A stretch of DNA of 64,000 nt from contig OW121858.1 of assembly GCA_933228895.1 (NCBI GenBank), forward strand, positions 27,055,859-27,119,858, in the 5' to 3' direction. This document shows positions 36,239 through 47,293 of this stretch, in pieces. The position numbers and the translations under genes are program-made. The notes under the pieces are model-generated. The model was not told where the DNA came from. It ran no database searches and saw nothing but the letters and a program-made list of their open reading frames with translations. The stretch is from Platycnemis pennipes (taxonomy: Eukaryota; Arthropoda; Insecta; Odonata; Platycnemididae). The first letter of the stretch is position 1. The number at the start of each line of letters is the position of its first letter.

Positions 36239-36938
36239 TTATTCCTCTGCGGGTTGGAAAATTTCATGAAATGCTTGAAAATTGAAAGTCAGTAGCCCGA
36301 TTAAATTCCCAGTTTTCAAGGCCCAAATTAAATGCACATCTTTTTCCCAGTTATCAAGGTTGGTAGACACCCTGTTAATCTTAAACCTAGAAAATATCAA
36401 CACTGCAACAATAAGAGGTAGTAACAATTAATTATGTGCATAGCAAAAGAGGAATTTAATCTGTACAATGGATATAAAGATCATTGTTGAAGCCTTATAT
36501 TATATTCCAGTGTTTTAATTCACCAGATTTTTCAAAAGAGTAATGTTAAGGACAATATAAATTTTCAGATACTATTTTTACCATGGTAGATTTGATCACA
36601 TACCAAAGTAGACACATAAGCAATGATCCCGAGAGTTTAAATGTCCTTTTTTCATAGTGTAATATGGGTAATAATAAATCAGTTAAAAATGACCCTGGAC
36701 GTAAGTAGAAAAAAATTAAATACTTTCTCATGATATCATTTGTTGTTCAATTAGGCATTTTGGCTACCATTAATAAATCATTAGGAACTAGATTCACTGA
36801 AGTCTCACCGCAGAAAAAACAATCAATTTTTGCTGTTGACAAGCCCGAAAGCCCAGACGAATTTGGCGATGATGTCATAACCATCAAAATAAACAAATTC
36901 TTTATAGATCTGCATAGTGCCACTACAGTATATGACAC
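36239..36938 (-). pseudogene. Possible ZAD-like exon remnants
   Basis: One minus-strand frame (36938-36747) contains 'KIDCFFCGETSVNLV', a CxxC start reminiscent of insect ZAD (zinc-finger-associated) domains. About 320 bp downstream a second frame begins after TTTTCTAG, near 36388, and ends 'FQAFHEIFQPAEE', similar to the C-terminal 'F..FHEIF..AE' part of ZADs. The second CxxC pair is not present. If real, these are decayed 5' exons of a minus-strand zinc-finger gene, perhaps the one at 25.2-21.1 kb. Evidence is thin. Confidence 0.25.
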
Positions 36939-36939
36939 A

Positions 36940-37997
36940 GCAGTGTATTGCTTTTTATATCAAAAACTTTACATGAAAAATGCAAACTTCTCTTGCTATT
37001 TCTCTCACTGACCGTTTGCTTTGGAGCAGATAAACAATCTGAGTTCTGGTCCTTTGTGTTAATTGAGGCACCTTTACACATCTCTAAGGTGTTCTAAAAG
37101 TGTCTGTTTCATTCCATCTGTCTATTTTTTTTATTTCCATCTGTCCCTAGGACAGCACTGTTTCCCATAAAGCTCAAAGACATAATGCCATTAAGGCATT
37201 TCTTCTTTTGAGTCCAAAACACTTCCATTCATTCACCTTTCCGTATTCCACCCAATGATGTCCCTTCCCAACTCTCATTCCGCACTGAATTCCCCTAATA
37301 CAGGAATTTGAGAGAGAGGGAGATATACCTTAAAAATGTAGAACAGAAGGACATGAAATTAAGTGCAAAATCATTGTTACTGGAACTATATGCCATAAAA
37401 TGAAAGTACATAGTATCATAGCATTTTCTTCAATTTTTTTAGTTAAGTCATTCTTATAAGGTGACAGCCATTCATTCACCCAGCCCCAGATGAAAGGGTA
37501 AAATCTAGTTTCGTATAATCTGTTATCCTACCTAAGGTTCCAGCGCAAAAGGGTTAATAAAAGTCACTAAGAATCATGGCTAAAAGTTCCATACCATGGA
37601 CAATAGGCTCCCAGGAAATAAAGATCATAAAAAAATCAACAGACATATTGAGTAAAACTAAATCCTTGACCTAGGGAACTGTAAACTTTGTGTTAATTGT
37701 TTAGTTGATATTTAGATGGCAGCTCAATTGTAAAATTAATATTTCTAATGAGACTGTGTACTATTGCTAAGTGGTATTTGTAAATGTTCCAAGGTAAATA
37801 ATGTCCAAGAGGAAAAATAAATATCTATCTATCCATCCATTTATGGAATCTGCATACACCCAACTCATATATTTTGGGTGGGAAACAGGGCTGTCATTCA
37901 AACATGGTTGCACAATACACATGACAAACCAAGAAGACATGTACCTAACAAAGAGTATGAGTCAGATGTTATCCAATATCAGACTGGAAGAAGGATA
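36940..37997. other. Intergenic, no recognised gene
   Basis: A GCGCAAAAGGGTTAA word at about 37545 resembles one end of the CCCTTTCGCG piggyBac-type family, but no partner end was found nearby. Confidence 0.35.
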
Positions 37998-38384
37998 TTA
38001 ACCCTTAACCAGTGACGTGCAATTTTTGTTACACAACCAGTGATGTGTGGTCTGTGAGACCGCAATAAATAAAATATTCATAAAATGTTGCAACCCCATT
38101 TTTATTGCTTAGTTTAATGTTCCTTTATCTGCCTAAGTAGTCTAAAACTTACATTTAATTTTATGCATTACCAATACGAACCAATTTTTCGGTAAAAATA
38201 GTTATTTGAAACAGGATCAATAAACTGGAGTCAAAAACACTAGAGTTATTATTATCGTTTTTAAATATGAATATTTCGCCACATTTAAAAATAAGGCCTT
38301 AACTGTTAAAGTAGGAAGGCTAAATATTAATAAACAATTGAATTTCTCTCATTTATTCCTTTTCTTGATGCATTCTGCAGGCCA

Positions 38385-38720
38385 TTAAATTAACATTTTT
38401 TCACAATATCTCTCATGTCTTCGTTTCCACACAGTCTTTACATATTTTTTTTGTGCATTCCAAGCACACAGGCTTTTTGCATCGGAAACATAAGAAAGAG
38501 GTTTTCCATTTTTTGTATGGCGAGTACAGTCTACATGGTGTCCGATTCTCGAGCCTTTCAACTTCTTCAGCCTCTTCCAATGGTAGATGGAGAATTTGCA
38601 CATTACTTAATCATACCTGTCTTGTGAGACTAAGATTTGACATTCTCCTTCCCATATGGGGTCTAACAAGTCCTGCAGCTATCAATTTAATGAAATTAAA
38701 TCATGTCATATCTTTCCCAG
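38385..38720 (-). pseudogene. Outer piggyBac transposase, C-terminal part
   Basis: On the minus strand 'KLIAAGLVRPHMGRRMSNL' (about 38695-38640) and a cysteine-rich tail with RTPCRLYSP, 'CFRCKKPVCLECTKKICKDC' and nearby His residues match the 'L..P.M..R' segment and C-terminal zinc-binding domain of piggyBac-like transposases. Frames shift between two registers. This is the 3' half of the gene whose middle lies at 43.0-43.45 kb. Confidence 0.68.
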
Positions 38721-39567
38721 ACTACTGAAGCACAAAGGATTTGACAAAGGAAATAAATATCTAATATTCTGAAAAAAAATGCCATTGGCCACCTCCTTGT
38801 CCTTCGGCTGTATGTGTAGCTACAACAAATTTTGTCTTAACACGTTCAACCCGAAGGACGCGAATGCGCGTCCGAGGTGCATTGCCAGGATACCGAAGGA
38901 CGCGCATTCGCGTCTCTTAATGACCGATTTTCATGAATTTTTCTTTTCCTCGTTTTTTAACAAATACTTTCTTTTTCGATGCTAGATCCTTAATTATACC
39001 TCTTTCTTTGTTTTAAATACAACAGTTTCCAATGGGCTATATTTTTTTAAAATTATTCCATGAAAATGTAGTTGGATGTATGACGTCACTAAAACCTGAT
39101 TAATGAAGATATTACCGTATTATTTCCTATCAGTTTTTAATTATTCCTTAATTATAAGTTACTTATGAAACCTTTTCTTGCGTAATATTTGGGAGAATAA
39201 TCATTTCCTCCGCCTTTAGAACATTCTATGTGATTTGGTGTTGGATGAAAGAGTTTGAGTGGTGAGATTTGGTGTTGTATTCATTGTCCTCAGCTTGACA
39301 TCGAGCAGTAGACTTCAGACCAACCATTGTCCTCTAGTTTGTATGTATATTAAGTTTCATTCACGATACGGGTGAATAAGGAATACGAATGAAAGTGATC
39401 CTTAGCACAATCTCTGACAAAGTTTGCAATGGCCACAAGACTATGTACGCCAAACTTGCGACACACGCCCCGCGAGAATGTTTGATTTTAGTGGCCAACA
39501 CATACAGAAAAGACTTATGAGTGTTTAGCTAAAATGTATACACAATGAATGTTACCGGAGAAGGAAT

Positions 39568-39802
39568 ACTATATAAGACAGCTGAGTCGTGCAGCAGCCT
39601 TATTCGAGCAAAATTATTCATTGCCGCTGCCGTATATCACAAGACCTCTGTCGCCGCTTTCTTGGAAAATCCACCAGGAAAAATTACTTCAGCTTGAACG
39701 CAATAATATCAGGTAATGTATCTGGAGAAATTTCGTTGTTAATGTTTTATTTATTTATGTAATATTTTTCTCAGTTTTTTGGAAATTTATTTTTTTCTCT
39801 AG
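39568..39802 (+). promoter_or_regulatory. Putative promoter and 5'-UTR intron of the inner transposase
   Basis: A TATATAAG box lies near 39570. About 140 bp downstream ATCAG/GTAATG (donor at 39713) and TTTTCTCTAG (acceptor ending 39802) could delimit a 90 bp intron, with the ATG 20 bp further on. Similar short 5' introns occur in other transposons, but this one is only predicted from consensus. Confidence 0.4.
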
Positions 39803-39822
39803 GCTGTTGTATTCATTGTGGT

Positions 39823-41477
39823 ATGGATTCTCAACCATCAACCTCCGGAGTGGGTCGCCGGCGGAGGATGTGTGAAATTATAAAGGAAGATGAATTGGAA
39901 AATGCTTTGATTGAGGAAAGTGACTGTAATTCAGAAACATCAGAAGAGGATATTCTGGAGGAAATCGGACCTTTCGACCTATCCAACGATGAACGGAGTG
40001 ATGAAGAGCAGCCTAGTGTCCTGAGTGAGGAAGAAAAAGGTATTGTTTGGTTTGTCAACCGGCAACAAATAACTGGCAATATTGAATTTACTGGTAATGC
40101 TGGACTGAGGGTTCCTAATCCTGGAAACGACCCCATGGCTTATTTTACTCTTTTAGCCAATGACTCGATGCTCAATTTCATCCTGCAAGAGACAAACATT
40201 TATGGTGAGGTGCAAATGAAGGAAAATTTGGTTGATATTTGTTTGGAAGAGTTTCGAAAATTCCTAGGGATTATTTACTTGATGGGAATTGTGAGACTTC
40301 CGGCAATTGCTCAATATTGGTGCAAAAATGACCTTTATAATTTTCCTGTTTTCACTGAAGCAATACCAAGAGATAGATTTTTAGCCATACTGCGGGCTCT
40401 CCATTTTGGTAGGAACCCCCTTCCTGGTGAGCCGAAGCCAGCTGATCCCCTTTATAAAATTAGAAATATTATTGAAGCCTTCAGAAACAACATGAAAAAA
40501 ATTTATTATCCAAAGAAAGAACTTAGTCTGGACGAGTCAATGGTTATGTGGAGGGGAAGATTATATTTTAGACAATATATTCAAGGCAAAAGGCACAAGT
40601 ACGGGGTTAAATTTATATGTTAGCAGAGCCAGATGGACTTGTTATAGATAACTTGATCTACACTGGATCTCACGACAAAGAAGTAGGTGGAATTGGCCAC
40701 ACAGAAAAAGTCGTAAAGAAACTTCTTTCAGATTATGAGAATGCCGGGCATGCAGTATACATGGACAATTTCTACAACAGCCCAAGTTTGTCACTGGAGT
40801 TGTTAAAAAAAAAGATTTTTTCCACAGGAACATTACGCTCATCTAGGCGCGGGGTTCCTAAGGACATTATACCTGCTAAATTAAAAAAGGGTGAATGCAT
40901 AAGCCGCTACACAAGTGAAGGTCTCTGTGTCACTAAATGGAAGGATAGAAGGGAAGTCATGACCTCATCGACTGAATTTGGTGGTGAGGTAAAGAGAATA
41001 ATTAACAAGAGAGGGAAAGCAGAAGAAAAGCCAGAGCAGGTCATTCATTATAATAAGCATATGGGCGGAATTGACAGAGCAGACCAGCTTTTATCCTACT
41101 ATTACGCTGAAAGACGAACCCTTAGATGGAACGTCAGGGTAGGCCTACACTTCCTCGAGATGTCTTTAGTAAATGCCTATATTCTCTATAACAGATTTAG
41201 TGGGAGTAAGTTGGCCCTATTGCAATTCAGGGAATTTATTATTAGAAAATTGTTGGAAACAGATCCCAATGTGACAACATTTAGAAGGAAATCCACGGAA
41301 AAAATGCATTTGCCACAGTTCATAAAAGGGGACTCCAAGGGAAAAACAAAAAGGAGAAAATGCAAATTGTGTCTAAAAAATAAGCTGAGAAAAGATGTTT
41401 CTTTTCATTGTGCCATGTGCCCTGATGAACCTGCTTTATGCTTAGAACCATGCTTTAGATTGTACCACAGTTATTAA
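39823..41477 (+). pseudogene. piggyBac-like transposase with one frameshift
   Basis: Frame 39823-40623 (266 codons) has an acidic N-terminus, then the transposase core with 'YPKKELSLDESMVMWRGR', whose Asp 237 fits the first catalytic aspartate. The frame ends in TAG just after KYGVKF. The second frame, 40617-41477 (286 codons), continues the core: MLAEPDG, AVYMDNFYNSP (second aspartate), 'HMGGIDRADQLLSYYYAERR' (third aspartate plus the DRADQ partner), and a C-terminal cross-brace zinc domain (CKLC, CAMC, CLEPC, H). The combined size of about 550 residues is normal for the family. A one-base deletion around 40610 explains the break; apart from it the gene is open. No intron consensus fits the seven-base overlap of the two frames, so the copy is probably inactive, but only just. 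Confidence 0.88.
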
Positions 41478-42979
41478 AATATTATTTAATTTATGAAGTA
41501 ATCCTTGCAATGTAAATTAGTATTACTTCAATAATTGTGTTAATTCTTTTGTAAACATTCCTTTCCAATCATTTCATATTTTCTTTGCAAGTACTCTGTT
41601 TTTAAATGTCATTATTAAAGTTTTCGTTTTTTCTGAATTACAAAATTTATGTCACATGCATTATCTGTGTATTGAATTACATCATTTTCTGCATTTCGAT
41701 GGAAACGTATTCAATAGCTGTGATGAACATGTATTTCTTGAATGTGAAGTTTTTTCCTTTGACGAAAAAAAATGTAATAATTTTAAGGTATGTGTATTTT
41801 TTAGCATGTGCACAGTAAGAACTCATGTTTTTCAGGTAAAATTATTATAAAGTTGTAAAATATTTTATTTCTGATAGCTAAAAATTAAAAAAAATAAAAT
41901 TATTTTTTTCTGGAACATATCATTATTTTCAATGTCACGGCCACCCAAGCGATCCTCAAAACCCTAAGCAATAAATAACTGCTCCTGTGATTCCCTACTT
42001 ACTTAATATTGCATTGTTTGAAGAAGCAGGAAGCCCTATCCTTCAACTTTCTTTTAGCCGTCAAATAAAGCTTAGCCTAAAATTCAATATTGGCAGTTTC
42101 ATTCTCGGATGCTGTTTCTCTTGGTATGAGCACAGAGTTGGGTAGAGAATCACAGAAAATTTAACTGAATCCAACCAACTGAACTGGAGGCTAAGATTGT
42201 ATTCGCAGGTTTTGTGATACATTTGGTCACACGCAGGGTAAAGTGGAAAAAAAGGGAACCATGTATCGTTGCTAAACACTCTTCAGACTAAAGCAATTAG
42301 TAGTGGATCAAATATAGTATGATGGTTCCCAGAACCCTTTTTCTGCCTGTGTGGTAAACCCCATATTATATATACGCAATGATCACCGAATGATTATATC
42401 AGCACATCATTTCTCGACTAGTTACTCTCAGTTTACCGACTTAGAAATTACCTGCGTCCCCATACAATAACTCTCATACCAAGAAGATACACGAGTAGAG
42501 TAGGTCGGAAGTATTATTGAATTCGATAGACCACATTATATATTGTCGATATAGCATACCATACAATTGATAGGTTATAAAATATAGTGCTTAAATCCAA
42601 AACCATATCTTGAGTAGCACAAAAGAAAACTGTGGATGGGTAATTTAACAGCAAGAATCGTGAATTATTTTGATGGTATTACAGGGTTGCATACATTCAT
42701 GACTTTGCCAAGATAGCTAAGGACGCGAATTCGCGTCTTTAATAAATTAATGAGTTTTGTTGTTCAGAAAAATTTTTAACTTATTTTGAATTACATTTTA
42801 GTGACTGGCCAAATTAATGCGGCAGAAAAAGCTTTCCGTTTTTGATGATTGCACACTAGAAATACTCCGGGTTGAATGTGTTAAGTATCTACGCCACCAT
42901 TAGTCACATTGTGAAATGCAATAACCTATGGTTTCCCTGACTATATTGTCACTCTCCCTGTAGTGCATTGATGAAATTA

Positions 42980-43450
42980 AGCAAACAGCATTATTTCTTT
43001 TAGGGACATGGGATACTAGTCATGTTGGCCGAGAATCAGTAAAGTGAAGAGCCCACTATGCACCCTTTGGATGGCGCAAAATCAAGTTTTTTCCATTTTA
43101 TTTTTTCTGATTTTACCAACGTACGTCAGCCCTTTTTCTTTTAATTTTTCTACCATTTCAATAGATGTGAACCAATTATCCGCTGTGATATTTCTGTGGG
43201 ACCCCATGATTGGCTCAGAGAGACGAAGAACTGACTGGGTTGGTTTTGATAGCTTTTTGTCTTTCTCTGACAAACCTATCCCATCTAAGCCTTTCCCTGT
43301 GAAACAAATATGCGTTAAACAGATAACTGTTTTCGGCATCAGTCAAACACATCATTTTCAAACCATACTTGGCGGGCTTGCTAGTAATATACATTTTGAA
43401 ACGGCATTGGCCCCTTTATTTCTTCTGGCGGTAAAACTCTATGCCTAGAT
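42980..43450 (-). pseudogene. Outer piggyBac transposase, central part
   Basis: Successive frames give 'ASKPAKYGLKMMCLTDAENS' (about 43390-43330), then, in another frame, 'TGKGLDGIGLSEKDKKL', 'SVLRLSEPIMGSHRNITADN', 'WFTSIEMVEKLKEKGLTYVG' and KIRKNKMEK. These are the SKPAKYG and DN(W/F)FTS blocks of the PGBD4-type transposase core; the aspartate of TADNW matches the second catalytic position. LVSHVPKRNNAV follows after another frameshift near 42990. The N-terminal third is not recognisable. The reading stops where the inner element begins. Confidence 0.78.
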
Positions 43451-44149
43451 GTTCTGTCCCCAAATATTTAAAGGGAGACCGACTGCCAAAAGGAAGGCAC
43501 AAATGAATGTTGCACTCCAGGTGTGAGCACGCAAAATTTCGGGGTTCAATGGGTACCATCCTTTTTACAAAATAGGTACATTATATATGTACTGCCTGCA
43601 AGGGGTACGAGAAATTAGACATTGTTTTATGTTAATTATTTATAAAATCTATAAGAAGGTTAACATTTAAAGAAAAAAATGCTTGATATTTCCAATAAAA
43701 CCGGATTTCATTTGTTTTGCATTCGCCTTCAGCAACGACTTCAATATTCATTTATTCTTACTTGATATATTAAAAAAAATAAGTACTTTATTATCCACGT
43801 TGCGTAACTAAAAATGCTTCCTAACAAATTGTTAATAATTCTTATATGTACTTAAAAAAATCACTACGAATTGTTTTTAACAACTTTTTGAATCATGTCC
43901 ACCAGCATTACGTTTATTGATTTTTCCAATTTAGTGACGTGAGGTCTCCCAGACCGCTAATCGAATTCAGTTGCAAATTTACAGAAATAAATAATAAAAA
44001 CGTTAAATTTTAAGATTGTTATATCCTTATTATACAAAAATATGAAGCTAACGAGAATTATAGACATTTTAAAATAGTCATTTTGAAAATATTCATAATG
44101 TTAAAAATGCAGCGGTCTCTCAGACCGCTTGTCACTGGTTAAGGGTTAA

Positions 44150-45270
44150 GGAAACCTTCGTGGTTGCCTGGATAGTGCTAGGATTATCTGCCAGTTGGGA
44201 CATTTGCTTCATAGAAATTTTGTTGTTTCAATTTGAAGCCTATGATGTGTAATCTGTCGGAAAATTTGCAATTTTTATTTAGTGAGAGTGGCTACTAAAA
44301 TGCATGAAGGCAAAAGCAAGTTTGCTATAAATCTTGAGGATAGAAGGAGAGATAGAAGATCTTGATCTTGGAGAGCAAAAAGGAAATATCAGTTAGAAAA
44401 ATTTTAGATATTGTTAAATGGAGTACAACTCAACTAGATAGCACTAAGAAATAGTCTTGAGAGATATGGAATAAAATAAGAACTTTGGAATACAAAGAGG
44501 GAGGCAATGGGAGGTGGCAGAAGATTTAAGGGTTGAAAACTTGGTGCCAAGCAATGCGTGATGCGAATATATATGACTGCTTGTTAAGATTGCCATCAAT
44601 TTTGATAGGTTTCCATCCGAGCAACCTATATTTGTTATGTTGATGAAGATGGAGGCATGTGAAAAAGGACTTAAACAGTATTATAGTAATAGAAATCCAC
44701 TGACCTCTTTCCCACCCACAATTAATTAGGAATAAAATAGTACATGGGTTGCATAATATTTGATTATAAAGGGTGTACCTCCATTTAGCAGTCACCTCCA
44801 TAAGCAGCTACTTGTCTTTTGTCCACACAATGGCCACTTAATACAGGTTTTACTATATCTTGTAAACCTGTATATCTCATCTAAGCCTATGTCAACTAGC
44901 AGAACCATGATAATAAGCTGTGGTTATTCGGAGCTGACTGTATGTCATTTGTAATTCACACCATTTAGGATAAGCGGGACCACACATAGAATGAAAGGCA
45001 CCAAAGGGTATTGAATACGAACATTCAATTCAAAGAATGGAGAGCTGAACTCAAAGTATTCCATGGACACTCAATATAGGAAGCAGAAGCAGTAGGAAAA
45101 TTTATTTTCCACAGTTGAGATAAAACATTTTCCTTTGTGGTTGGAAGAGACAGTAATATTGCAACCACATGAAACTGATCCCTACAATCATTGTAATAAT
45201 ATCTTGCCAAAACTTGGGAGTATTTAGTAAACCCTTGCATCCCATGTATTGGTAGTAGGTCATGTGCATT
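44150..45270. other. Intergenic or intronic, no recognised gene
   Basis: Short frames only. It may be intron if the small exons at 45.3-46.3 kb belong to a gene running toward lower coordinates. Confidence 0.35.
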
Positions 45271-45276
45271 ACATAC

Positions 45277-45366
45277 TTTTGATTTGCTGCTGTTGTCGCC
45301 CTCACGCCTAAATGGACCTCTGCATTGAACATCATCTTCATCACTTTCCTCACACTTGACATTCAC
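45277..45366 (-). CDS. Small acidic exon, copy b
   Basis: The 90 bp are bounded by TTCCTTAG on the 5' side and AAA/GTATGT on the 3' side, both good splice consensus, and are open in phase 0 at both ends. It encodes 30 residues including VKCEESDEDDVQ, GPFRREGD and SSKSK. It aligns without gaps to the exon at 46290-46198 (shared VK.E, E-E/D-D/E, VQ, PF-R, S-S). Such acidic exons occur between the N-terminal domain and the fingers of many insect zinc-finger genes. The gene may continue to the finger array at 25.2-21.1 kb: strand and phase agree, but that distance contains several transposons and no transcript evidence is available. Confidence 0.42.
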
Positions 45367-46197
45367 CTAAGGAAAGGGGAAACCATTAACAAATGATGAA
45401 AGAGTATCATATGAAATGGGATATTTGTGGGGGGAGAAACAAAGATTAGTATAGAAAATTGGATTGAGTGATGAGGTATACTATAAACTTCTCTTGTATA
45501 TCCTCGACATTTGTCTATGTTAAGCTAAGAGAGATTTATGGTAGGTATAAAGTGTGCCCATATTATACATAAACTATGATGCACATGACCATAAATCATA
45601 TATACATGTTCATAAATCCATTGAGCTGTAGTTCTGAAATAGCTCAACCCATCAATTTTTCACAAACACTATCAAATCCTTTATTCCACTTCCTTTCCCA
45701 ATTCATCAAAATTCAGTTAATCACTGTGGTAATTCCAAGATTTAGTCCAGACAAGCTACTGGAATTTTGCATCTTCCCTACTTTATATCACGGCAAACAA
45801 AACAAATCTTTTTCCGACACTATGGTCCCAACAATCAACCTGATTCTTATGAGTGAAGATTTTCTTTCAATGTCAAATACTGAATGCAACTTTTACCCCA
45901 GATGGTGAATACTTCCTATTTTGAAACACTTATACTTATGAAAATAATTTAGAATACCATTTTTCTTTTATAAAACATAAGAGCTAGAAGGAAGAGTAAT
46001 ATAAGCATTGGGTACCCCTTATACATGAAGACTGTAAAACAGCTGTTCTCATGTTTACTACTGAAATGAGGGTTTATATCATATGCCATCAAGTACATTT
46101 ACTCCAATAGACATTATAAAATCTAACTGGAATGTCTAGTAACCATGAGTCATGTGTCCATGCATCTAGTATTCCAGAAATAGGACATATACACCAC

Positions 46198-46290
46198 CTC
46201 TGATTCTCTGCCATGGTCACTGTCACGGACAAATGGATCACTCTCTTGCACATTCTCTTCTTCGCTGCATTGTTCTACTTTCACACTAGT
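46198..46290 (-). CDS. Small acidic exon, copy a
   Basis: The 93 bp open in phase 0 after CTTTTTCAG and end at GAG/GTGGTG, a weaker donor. They encode 31 residues including VKVEQCSEEENVQ, DPFVRDSD and HGRESE. The pattern parallels the exon at 45366-45277 about 900 bp downstream, suggesting an exon duplication. No complete protein can be assembled from this window. Confidence 0.4.
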
Positions 46291-46299
46291 CTGAAAAAG

Positions 46300-46808
46300 C
46301 ACAATTATTTTATTTGGCAATGTTGGGTGAATTGGACAAGAAAGTAGAATAAGGTACTAAGTATAACAAACACTAAGTATATTAACTGTCCAAGATTCGT
46401 TCTTTATAGTACATGCCACAAATTATTGTTTGGAGGATTTAAAGCTTTCTGATGAGTATTAAACATTTTGAAAGCCAGCCCTTGTTGGCATAGTTCAGTA
46501 CCTTTGGGACTTTGTCAACACATACATGTGACAATACAATAAATATGAGTCTTCTTCATCATATCTTTTATTAACATGGACTTATTCAGTGTGTGACTCT
46601 GATATATGTAAGGTCACTATGCCATTGAAGAGTGGACTATTTTATTTTAGCCTAATTTGAAACAATTGACATCCATTTTTATGTGTAACCAACAGGTGAG
46701 GTTGGGAGCCTTATCTCCAATTTGTAACTTAGTATTTTCTAAAATAGCACAAATTACAGATCCTGGGGGACCAAGCTTTTCTTGGCAATGCCTATTTCTA
46801 ATTATTAT
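46300..46808. other. Spacer, nothing recognised
   Basis: AT-rich sequence without a domain-bearing frame. Confidence 0.35.
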
Positions 46809-46809
46809 C

Positions 46810-47110
46810 GGTTTTCTACCGGTGAAGGTAGGTCTACAGATAGGTATATGATTTTTCCCACCCCCTACATTTCAAACCATGTCCCTCTTCAGCCCCTCAT
46901 ACCTCCTGCCTCCCATCATTCTATCCAATCTACCTGTTCTTCCCCCCTTACCCGACATTCTTCCCTCGATCACTACTTTCAAAACTCCATCCCCTTTTAT
47001 TACCTTTTCCATCCATGTCTTCTGCATTTTCCTAATTTCATCTATCAAATTTCTATCTTCTCCTACCAATTCTACCACTTCATAAATCGTCTTCCTTTCA
47101 ACCCACATTT
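46810..47110 (-). pseudogene. C-terminal fragment of an RTE-like reverse transcriptase
   Basis: The minus-strand frame 47108-46872 contains 'LIDEIRKMQKTWMEKVIKGD', LKVVIEGRMSGK and 'GGRTGRLDRMMGGRRYEGLK'. This follows the R..NW...I.G.GLL..VIEG...GK.GRGR tail of RTE-like polymerases, the same tail as at 13100-13360 but another subfamily. It is pyrimidine-rich on the plus strand. Only about 80 residues remain. Confidence 0.6.
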
Positions 47111-47293
47111 TTTATTTTATTAATTATAGGAAATTAAAGAAGAATTTTTTTAATATGGTAACATAAGTACACACTATGAAGAAGGAAATAACAATATCTT
47201 TGAATTTAAACTATTATACTTAATGATTCAGAAGGTAATATGAAAATCATATTTGTCATTGAAAAAATCTTCATCAGTTTTCATCCTTAATAT

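Larger units (their letters stand above)
38841..42880 (+). mobile_element. Inner piggyBac-like element with transposase
   Basis: The 4040 bp unit starts CACGTTCAACCCG and ends CGGGTTGAATGTG, with TTAA at 38837-38840 and 42881-42884. Subterminal palindromes of the GACGCGAATGCGCGTC type occur near the left end, and a GACGCGAATTCGCGTC palindrome lies near 42722. It encodes one transposase on the plus strand at 39823-41477. It sits inside the transposase gene of an older piggyBac-like element, and its ends recur in the MITE at 27699-27988. Confidence 0.88.
38002..44145 (-). mobile_element. Outer piggyBac-like element, CCCTTAACCAGTGAC ends
   Basis: The unit starts CCCTTAACCAGTGACG and ends GTCACTGGTTAAGGG, with TTAA at 37998-38001 and 44146-44149. 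Both ends carry a palindromic GGTCT-N3-AGACCGC motif (38049-38063, 44114-44129, and a third copy at 43943-43957). A decayed transposase lies on the minus strand in two parts, at about 43450-42980 and 38835-38385, separated by the complete inner element 38841-42880. Without the insertion the outer element would be about 2.1 kb. Confidence 0.85.

Noticed and set aside
37540..37560. GCGCAAAAGGGTTAA resembling one end of the CCCTTTCGCG family
   Set aside because: Only about 12 bp of imperfect match, and no partner end or internal similarity nearby.
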